Assembly (NCBI GenBank): GCA_002361735.1
Contig: DETS01000046.1
Span: forward strand, 1 to 11,595
Length of the DNA stretch: 11,595 bases
Reading direction: 5' to 3'
Origin: Lachnospiraceae bacterium UBA3282
GTDB taxonomy: Bacteria > Bacillota > Clostridia > Lachnospirales > Lachnospiraceae
Part shown: positions 6,985-11,595 of the stretch, one piece after another
How positions within the stretch are numbered: position 1 is the first letter of the stretch
How the letters are laid out: each line of letters opens with the position of its first letter
Made by a program: the position numbers and the translations under genes
The notes under the pieces: model-generated
What the model was told of the DNA's origin: nothing
Databases searched by the model: none
Seen by the model: the letters and a program-made list of their open reading frames with translations, nothing else

Positions 6985-8001
6985 TTACTGTAAGTTGGGA
7001 CGGTTTGCAATTAGAAATGCAAATATCCGCATCCAATAATCCTCCAACACTTTCCTGTCCGCGTTGAAGATCTCATGCTTAACCCCAAAAACCCTGACCA
7101 GTTCCGCGCTGCCTTTTCTGTGCCCGTTCAGCTTCTTTACAAAACGCGCCTGTTCTTTATTCGAGACATAGGTTTCCCGTTCCGCCTGAAAGACCAGCGC
7201 AGGACAGGCGACATCACGCCACGCGCTGCCCAGCAGAAAACGATGCAGGCGCACCGCCTGCCAAAGCCAGCCGAAAGAACCCGCGCTCATCTGAAACAAC
7301 GGCTCACTGTTTCTCTTTTTCTGATAATAGGCAAAGCGCGCCTCACTGATACTTGCGCTGTCTGCAAACCGTTCCTGCCCGTCATACGCATGATGTCCGA
7401 ACAGATACCGCTCCTTTTTCCCGACCAAACAGAAAGCTCCCGCCGTCAGGGCGGCAAGCCCCCAGGGCAGCGGAGCGCTGCTTGGACGAAGCATGGGGGA
7501 AGATAAGATCATGCCCGCAAACAATTCTGGCGCCTTCGCCGCCGCAGCCGCCGCAATGCCGCCGCCCATGGAATGCCCGTAGAGGTACAGCGGCAGCTGC
7601 GGAAACTCCTGTGCCGCCAGCCGACACACATAGAGCAGATCATCCACATACCTTATGTAGTCGTCCACAAACACGAGCGAGAGGTCTTCCCTGTCACTGC
7701 ACAACCGATAGCTGCGCCCGTGCCCACAGTGCTCGTGCATAAAGACATGATAACCACCGCGCAGAAAATAGTAGATCGTCTCCCGATGCTTCTCGATCGT
7801 CTCCGTGTACCCGTGGGACATCACGACGATCCCCTGCGGCTCGTCCGCAAGCGCGCGCACGAGATAGATCTTTTTTCCTGCCTCGCGCTCCCGATACTGC
7901 GCCTCCATCCTTTTCTCCAGATAAGGCGCGGCGATTTCGTCCATCGCCTGCGCGTAGCCCTCCTCGGGCAATATCATGTCCTGTATTTGCTTTTTATCCA
8001 T
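6985..8001 (-). CDS. Alpha/beta hydrolase, lysophospholipase (PldB)-like
   Basis: A 338-aa serine hydrolase. Visible: the oxyanion-side MSHGYTET (about 61-68), GHGRS (about 93-97), the nucleophile elbow GHSMGGG with Ser144, an acidic residue in LVFQAERE (Glu274 or Glu276) and the catalytic His309 in GVKHEIF. The last block resembles E. coli lysophospholipase L2 (PldB), where QAEEERVVDN and YHEI occur at the same places; monoacylglycerol lipase is the other possibility. There is no signal peptide, so it is probably cytoplasmic or loosely membrane-bound. The ATG at 8001 is chosen over one at 8013 because GGAG (8008-8011) sits 6 nt before it. It is preceded by a transporter pseudogene and followed by the GGDEF-like gene in the same direction. 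Confidence 0.8.
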   Translation of the reverse strand: MDKKQIQDMILPEEGYAQAMDEIAAPYLEKRMEAQYREREAGKKIYLVRALADEPQGIVVMSHGYTETIEKHRETIYYFLRGGYHVFMHEHCGHGRSYRLCSDREDLSLVFVDDYIRYVDDLLYVCRLAAQEFPQLPLYLYGHSMGGGIAAAAAAKAPELFAGMILSSPMLRPSSAPLPWGLAALTAGAFCLVGKKERYLFGHHAYDGQERFADSASISEARFAYYQKKRNSEPLFQMSAGSFGWLWQAVRLHRFLLGSAWRDVACPALVFQAERETYVSNKEQARFVKKLNGHRKGSAELVRVFGVKHEIFNADRKVLEDYWMRIFAFLIANRPNLQ

Positions 8002-8031
8002 AATTTTCTCCATTTTTGCGACGGCACGCCA

Positions 8032-8650
8032 TTACGTGATGCTGTCATTGATCTTGCGCTCATTATAGAAGATAAACACGATGCCGCCGAGCAGGCAAAA
8101 GAGCGTCGCTCTGAGCAATGTCCGCCACCACAGCCTGCGGCAGAATGCCGAACACTGCCATCGGCAAAGAAGCCGTCACCATCAGGATATAGCCCTGCAC
8201 CTGAGCAGGGATCATCGTGTATTTCCCCAAAAATGCCGTGTAGAGATAAGAAAGCGCAAAGACGGCAAACGCCATGAGGATCAGCTTCTTTTTCCCCAAT
8301 TTGGGCGCCAGTTTATTGATGGGAACGTAGAACACCAGCGAAAGCGCCGTCATACCCACGAAATAAATGGTCGTCATCGTCTCCGGAAGTTTTAGGAGGC
8401 TGGTGACAAAGAAAGGCAGCCCTGTCTGGAACATGGTAATGGCGATCCAATAGAGGATGTCCGAAGGCTGTGATACCGCCAATGACCGTAAAGATGCCGA
8501 ACACCACCAGCCCCTGCGGGATGAACAGCGTCTGTCCCTGCGAGACAGCGACATCATCCGGCTGATAAAAGTAGACCAGCCAGTTGGAAATCAAGCCCGA
8601 CAACAGCGCCCAGCCAAACTGCCCTGTCGCAAAGAGCCATATCTTTCCTG
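8032..8650 (-). pseudogene. MFS/GPH-type sugar transporter, remnant with two internal deletions
   Basis: Three transporter pieces lie in three reading frames. Piece 1 (about 8650-8472) runs KIWLFATGQFGWALLSGLI through to VVFGIFTVIGGI, the first membrane helices of a glycoside-pentoside-hexuronide symporter. Piece 2 (about 8467-8100) starts PSDILYWIAITMFQTG and ends AVVADIAQSDAL, helices from the second half. Piece 3 (8100-8032) is FCLLGGIVFIFYNERKIND and a stop, the last helix. Only about 205 of the usual 450-480 residues remain. The parts missing between pieces (the cytoplasmic loop and middle helices, then the segment after SDAL) show two separate deletions. The extreme N-terminus is replaced by a recombinase tail. 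It cannot make a working transporter. It would originally have been the first gene of the cluster that now begins with the hydrolase. Confidence 0.8.
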
Positions 8651-8654
8651 TTGA

Positions 8655-8875
8655 TAGTGAAATGCGAACTTGATTTTCTTAATATAGGTTTTACTTTCCT
8701 TGATTTCTTCCTTTTTATACAGTTGTATCTCCGAAATCAAAGATTGCAACACACTTCTTTGCTCATCCATAGATAGTTTATCATAGATTCTGTCAAACTC
8801 CAAAAGCATTTGATAAATTTTCTTCTCGTTTAGCTGCTGTTCTTGAACTGCCTGTAAACGATTCAGACATTGCCA
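8655..8875 (-). pseudogene. C-terminal remnant of a large serine recombinase
   Basis: The minus strand reads, in one frame, QCLNRLQAVQEQQLNEKK, then IYQMLLEFDRIYDKL, SMDEQRSVLQSLISEIQL and YIKKIKFAFHY. This is the distal end of clostridial recombinases of the TnpX/TndX type (the family pattern is a coiled coil, then FDxxYDK, then a helix ending in ...V/I-x-I-Y/F, then IKFxF). No catalytic domain, recombinase domain or zinc ribbon is present. The frame is closed upstream by a TAG at 8894-8896, and it runs straight into the transporter remnant near 8650. Codon use is AT-rich compared with the genes on the left. It probably marks the edge of an old integrated element whose body has been lost. 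Confidence 0.65.
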
Positions 8876-9139
8876 GTTAAAGCTGAGTTTTATCTACAAC
8901 TCGCATTTTACCTGACCATTCCATCATCTGATAAGATAGAAAAGTTTATGAATCTGCACGGATATTCCATTAAAGGCAATATGACACGATTTGGCGGCAT
9001 CAAGGATGGCAATATAACACGACCAGTCCTCCACAGGGATTTATGCCGTTGGATCGATGCTGGTATCGACTACAACCTAATCAATGAAATTTGCGGGTTA
9101 AAGCTAGAACAAAAAGAACTCAGGAAAAAATCGGCTTAA
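8870..9139 (+). pseudogene. Unrecognised gene fragment, probably the 3' end of a mobile-element gene
   Basis: An 89-codon plus-strand frame. It starts only at a TTG with no ribosome binding site, and its first codons overlap the opposite-strand recombinase remnant, so it is probably truncated at the 5' end. The credible part starts near EFYLQLAFYLTI (about 8882) and continues through SDKIEKFMNLHGYS to LINEICGLKLEQKE. The layout (helix, N/L-rich GYS, a spacer, then RWIDAGIDYNLINEI) faintly recalls the C-terminal half of helix-turn-helix regulators, but I do not recognise a family. The base composition is AT-rich like the flanking scar. It may be part of the same lost element as the recombinase tail. 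Confidence 0.35.
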
Positions 9140-9544
9140 TATATCTAAAAACCGTCATCGTTGCCATAGAGGAGTTCGCAAAAGACATAAGAGAATAGTT
9201 TCGCTCGACTTAATTAAATATTTCACTCACCTTAATATAATATAGATGACATCAAGAAATATATTGCAATTTTATGCACGATCTAAGATGGATGAGCAAA
9301 TCATACTATGACCTCTACATCTATCTTTCCAATCGTATTCCACGTCATACATCAAAATGGCGGTGAACAGGCTTTTCTTCTCATTCACCGCCGTTTTATT
9401 ACCTGTTTATAATATTCTAATATGATTTAATCCCTTTTGCTCGCAATATTATGTAAACCTTTCAAACTATTACAATGATTTCAGCAATAGCCCCCTGTAA
9501 ATCTCTGTCGGGTAAATTGTGGCAATCGAACAACTTATATCCCT
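9140..9544. other. AT-rich non-coding stretch at the element scar
   Basis: About 400 bp without a convincing gene. It holds only stop-rich short frames (one 21-codon plus-strand frame from 9247 has no ribosome binding site), a TTAATATAATATAG run near 9233-9246 with no matching -35 box, and the hairpin at 9354-9397. I see no tRNA, CRISPR or insertion sequence here. Confidence 0.6.
9354..9397. terminator. Intrinsic terminator-like hairpin
   Basis: GGCGGTGAA (9359-9367) pairs with TTCACCGCC (9384-9392). It is extended by A-T pairs and one T-G pair to about 14 bp, with a 16-nt loop. TTTT follows on the plus strand and ATTTT on the minus strand. It lies about 150 bp after the end of the 9545 frame (minus strand) and about 215 bp after the 8870-9139 fragment (plus strand), so it can serve either side. 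Confidence 0.7.
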
Positions 9545-9865
9545 CTATCGGTCTCCCCCAATCATCGCAAAATGTTCCAGCGCCTCCTTAATATACTTCT
9601 CCTTTTCTTCCGTACACTGCTTTGCAACATATTTTTCATTTTTTGACGGGTTATAATTCTTCCGCATATCTAAACCGTATTTTTTCTTCACCTGTGCGAT
9701 ATAAGCCGTATGTACCTTTATCCCATGTTTCTCCATAACATAGTCTTTAATCTGCTGATAAGTAGCCGCTTTTTCTGATGCAGTAACATCCATTTCTTCC
9801 ATGTCCAGTTTCACATCAATGTAATCGCCTGGTTTTAGTTGGGACAAAAGTACAACAGTCTCGAC
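9545..9865 (-). pseudogene. 3' fragment of an rlmD/rumA-type 23S rRNA uracil methyltransferase gene
   Basis: From 9865 the minus strand reads VETVVLLSQLKPGDYIDVKL, then ATYQQIKDYVMEKHGIKVHT and AYIAQVKKKYGLDM, ending HFAMIGGDR. VETVVLLS matches the conserved (H)VETVVLLS end of RlmD/RumA methyltransferases. The region after it looks like the helical extension carried by many clostridial RumA-annotated proteins. The methyltransferase domain itself is absent: upstream of 9865 this frame is only out-of-frame recombinase DNA. I read it as the part of the target gene left on this side of an integrated element. The 5' part would then lie beyond the element, outside the window. The family link is from memory and the gene could also be a standalone element gene. 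Confidence 0.55.
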
Positions 9866-11117
9866 TGTATATAATTTTCCCATCCGGATGCTCCGGGTAA
9901 ACATCAATTCTCTCAATAAAGAGCCGGTACATCTTCCGTCTCTCCTCACAGGACATATGCCCGTATAGCTTTTCCATGCGTTCCAGAAGCCCTGCAATCC
10001 TGTCCGCCGCCTGGATGCCCTGCTTTGCCGCAGAGAGCCTTTTCATCTTCCCTTCCATTTCGTCCTCTGCCTTCTCAATACGGTCATACACCCGGCCATT
10101 GCATTTCCTGTTACTGTTACAGCCATAATAGTAAAGAGTTTTGTAATATCCGCCATGATTATGGTTGATGCTCTTATTCTTCTTTGCGATCATCCCGCTG
10201 CCGCACTTCGGGCACTTGACCAGCCCTGACAAAAGACTGATCCGCTCCGGGTCTTCTGCTTTTTTGCTTCGCCCCTTATGCTTCTCCCTCTTCATCCTCA
10301 CCAAATCCCACTGCTTTGGCGTGACAAGCGGCTCATGATTCCCGTCCACGGCAATCATGTCCTTTTTCTTCCGGTTCCCTGCTTTGTCATTTGTTCGGCG
10401 GTTATAAAGAATTTTTCCGCAATAGACCGGATTGTCCAAAATCGTCTTTACCATGTCAAAAGTGAATGGCCGCTGCTCATTTCTGACAGTTTTCTTATAA
10501 CCATGCCCATTCAAGTAATTGACCACCGAATTGACCATCATACCATCCTGTCCATAAAGATTATATATCAGCTTTACAATCTCCGCTTCACCCGGCTCAA
10601 TGACCAGCTTCTTATTGATGTTCCTATACCCGTATGGAATCGGACCGCCCGGCCATCCACCTTCGCCCAGCTTCTGCATCTTTCCCGAAAGAAACTGCAC
10701 CGTGATATTTTCCTTCTCAATCTCCGCCACAGCCGACAGGATTGCCATGGTAAGCCGCCCTCCCTGCGTGGAACTGTCAATGGCATCCTCCACGCATACT
10801 AGGTCAACCCCGTAATCCGTGAGCAGCTGCATGGCTTTCAGCACATCCGCCGCATTCCTTCCGAACCTTGACAGCTTAAACACCAGGACAACAGAAATCC
10901 CGTCTTTCTCATTTACAACGTCATCCAGCATCTGCCGGAATGCAGGCCTGCCCTTGATGCTCTTACCGGATTTCCCCGCATCGCAGTATTCCCCGGCTAT
11001 TTCCAGTTCCCTGTAAACCGCATACTCCCTCAGTTTTTCCGTCTGTGCCTCCAGGCTGTACCCCTCAATCTGAGCAGCCGTGGAAACCCTTGTGTAAAGA
11101 TAACATTTCTTCTTCAT
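9816..11117 (-). CDS. Large serine recombinase, short form
   Basis: A 433-aa site-specific recombinase for integration and excision of a mobile element. Domains: a catalytic resolvase domain (about 4-150) with YTRVS (8-12; Arg10, nucleophile Ser12) and LSRFGRN (82-88); the recombinase DNA-binding domain (about 155-275) with GGPIPYGYR (157-165); a zinc ribbon (CPKC 302-305, Cys333, Cys339); and a C-terminal helix ending IERIDVYPE (401-409). Relatives of this family usually exceed 500 aa, with a long coiled coil between ribbon and end helix; here only about 30 residues join them. The tail from about 415 reads across the junction and lacks the usual hydrophobic IKFxFP strand. The ATG has only a weak GAGTGAG upstream. 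The gene points at the putative attachment site, as expected for an element-terminal recombinase. Confidence 0.88.
   Translation of the reverse strand: MKKKCYLYTRVSTAAQIEGYSLEAQTEKLREYAVYRELEIAGEYCDAGKSGKSIKGRPAFRQMLDDVVNEKDGISVVLVFKLSRFGRNAADVLKAMQLLTDYGVDLVCVEDAIDSSTQGGRLTMAILSAVAEIEKENITVQFLSGKMQKLGEGGWPGGPIPYGYRNINKKLVIEPGEAEIVKLIYNLYGQDGMMVNSVVNYLNGHGYKKTVRNEQRPFTFDMVKTILDNPVYCGKILYNRRTNDKAGNRKKKDMIAVDGNHEPLVTPKQWDLVRMKREKHKGRSKKAEDPERISLLSGLVKCPKCGSGMIAKKNKSINHNHGGYYKTLYYYGCNSNRKCNGRVYDRIEKAEDEMEGKMKRLSAAKQGIQAADRIAGLLERMEKLYGHMSCEERRKMYRLFIERIDVYPEHPDGKIIYSRDCCTFVPTKTRRLH
9855..9868. repeat. Putative recombinase attachment-site core
   Basis: On the minus strand ACAGTC-GA-GACTGT is a perfect 6-bp inverted repeat around the dinucleotide GA, with TA further out on both sides in slightly offset positions. 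It lies exactly where recombinase reading (KIIYS) gives way to the methyltransferase-like VETVV reading. Large serine recombinases cut at a central 2-bp core flanked by inverted half-sites, and GA is the core known for TnpX (Tn4451) and TndX (Tn5397). Confidence 0.5.
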
Positions 11118-11160
11118 TTTCGGTTGCTCACTCTCTGTTCGTCTATCTGTTACAAGAACT

Positions 11161-11189
11161 ACTATATCGGAAAATTTTCCTTTTGTCAG
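11161..11189 (-). promoter_or_regulatory. Promoter of the serine recombinase
   Basis: On the minus strand CTGACA (11189-11184), a 17-nt spacer and TATAGT (11166-11161) make a good sigma-A promoter. Start of transcription near 11154 gives a leader of about 37 nt before the ATG. The -35 box overlaps the stop of the micro-frame at 11186-11326. Confidence 0.65.
11169..11180. promoter_or_regulatory. Palindromic operator candidate in the recombinase promoter
   Basis: GGAAAATTTTCC is a perfect 12-bp palindrome located wholly between the -35 and -10 boxes of the recombinase promoter. A dimeric repressor bound here would block RNA polymerase. The regulator is not identified in the window. Confidence 0.5.
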
Positions 11190-11326
11190 CGCCCCAAAAT
11201 AACTTTTTTATTTTTTCTGTATCTATCCAAAATCTCCAGTAAATGCAGAAAACGCATCACTTCTTCGCATACCGTGACATAGAAAATGTGCCGATTATCT
11301 CAAACATAACCGGCAGCATCCATCAT
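11186..11326 (-). other. Micro-frame interrupted by an in-frame TGA
   Basis: An ATG (11326-11324) overlaps the stop of the 57-aa gene as ATGA. It opens MMDAAGYV, hits TGA (11302-11300), then stays open for 37 more codons, ending LLEILDRYRKNKKVILGR and a stop. Possible internal starts are a GTG (11260) or an ATG (11257, 23 aa). It may be a small gene broken by a TGG-to-TGA type change, or chance. The overlap geometry is the only positive sign. Confidence 0.25.
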
Positions 11327-11496
11327 TGTTCCCTATTTTCTTTTTCTTCTGACTCCCCGGATTCAATTTCCTCCAGAACCTCCCGCCCGTATTTTTCTAT
11401 CATGCGGGCTAAAAATTCCGCACAGCGTTCCATTTTCTGCATCACATTTCGATCAGACAATTCAATATTCGGTTCTATGCTCTTTAACCCACTCAT
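11323..11496 (-). CDS. Small hypothetical protein, 57 aa
   Basis: It opens MSGLKSIEPNIELSDRNV, then an amphipathic helix-forming stretch with MQKMERCAEFLARMIEKYG (19-37), and ends in a Glu-rich tail (ESGESEEKENREQ). It is acidic, has no signal or membrane segment, and matches no family I recognise. The start overlaps the end of the upstream gene by 35 bp, and the nearest purine run (GGGGG) is about 7 nt before the ATG, so translational coupling is likely. It lies about 200 bp upstream of the recombinase in the same direction and is probably part of the same mobile element. Confidence 0.5.
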   Translation of the reverse strand: MSGLKSIEPNIELSDRNVMQKMERCAEFLARMIEKYGREVLEEIESGESEEKENREQ

Positions 11497-11595
11497 TCAG
11501 GTACCCCCGTCTTTCTTTCTGGAGGTCTATGTACCCTGAATACTGTTTTTCCGAAATTAGGGCAAAAAAATGAGGCTTCTGGCATGATAGTGGGT
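11462..11595 (-). CDS. C-terminal end of an unidentified mobile-element gene
   Basis: The last 43 codons of a gene entering from the right edge: PHFFALISEKQYSGYIDLQK, then ERRGYLNEWVKEHRTEY and a stop at 11464-11462. The frame stays open to the window end and overlaps the 57-aa gene by 35 bp. The peptide is basic and rich in Tyr and Glu, with no motif that decides a family. Its overlap with the next gene supports real translation and a small operon inside the element. Confidence 0.45.
   Translation of the reverse strand, partial: PLSCQKPHFFALISEKQYSGYIDLQKERRGYLNEWVKEHRTEY

Noticed and set aside
9247..9312. 21-codon plus-strand frame after the scar fragment
   Set aside because: No ribosome binding site and no matching promoter; length is within chance expectation in AT-rich DNA.
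1..11595. tRNA, rRNA, CRISPR array or complete insertion sequence
   Set aside because: No cloverleaf-like sequence, regularly spaced repeats, DDE transposase or paired terminal repeats were seen on either strand by reading.

Overview
The window looks like chromosomal DNA of a spore-forming Clostridia, most likely Lachnospiraceae. It carries the order rpsT (divergent) / gpr - spoIIP - lepA, known from endospore formers such as Bacillus subtilis, and the other proteins resemble gut Firmicutes families. Coding density is high up to about 8.65 kb, where a visibly more AT-rich, scarred region begins.

Layout. (1) 1-2405, minus strand: the start of lepA, then spoIIP and gpr upstream of it. gpr and spoIIP are 16 bp apart, and lepA has its own good promoter just after the spoIIP stop. 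(2) 2533-2993, plus strand: rpsT (ribosomal protein S20) with a textbook promoter, a short hairpin in its leader and a strong, probably bidirectional terminator. (3) 8032-3022, minus strand: a tightly packed cluster read leftwards. It runs from a wrecked sugar transporter (MFS/GPH type) to a lysophospholipase-like alpha/beta hydrolase, a GGDEF-fold protein with a destroyed signature motif, a PurF-like phosphoribosyltransferase that lacks the glutaminase cysteine, a double zinc-ribbon membrane protein and a TPM-domain membrane protein. Several stop codons overlap the next ribosome binding site, so the intact genes are probably co-transcribed. (4) 8650-9544: a decayed junction zone. It holds the C-terminal tail of one serine recombinase, an unrecognised plus-strand gene fragment and a terminator-like hairpin. 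(5) 9545-11595, minus strand: the edge of a second mobile element. A complete but short large serine recombinase ends inside what looks like the 3' end of an rlmD/rumA-type 23S rRNA methyltransferase gene. A 6-bp inverted repeat around a GA dinucleotide, the expected shape of a serine-recombinase crossover site, lies exactly at this junction. Upstream of the recombinase are a promoter with a 12-bp palindrome in its spacer and two overlapping small genes. The body of this element probably continues beyond the right edge.

The most interesting points are three. First, two enzymes lacking key active-site residues (PurF-like and GGDEF-like) sit next to each other in one operon with zinc-ribbon and TPM membrane proteins. 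Second, the putative attachment site is visible at base resolution. Third, the transporter pseudogene has two separate internal deletions and has lost its N-terminus at an older recombinase scar. All family assignments come from reading the translations from memory; no database search was run.
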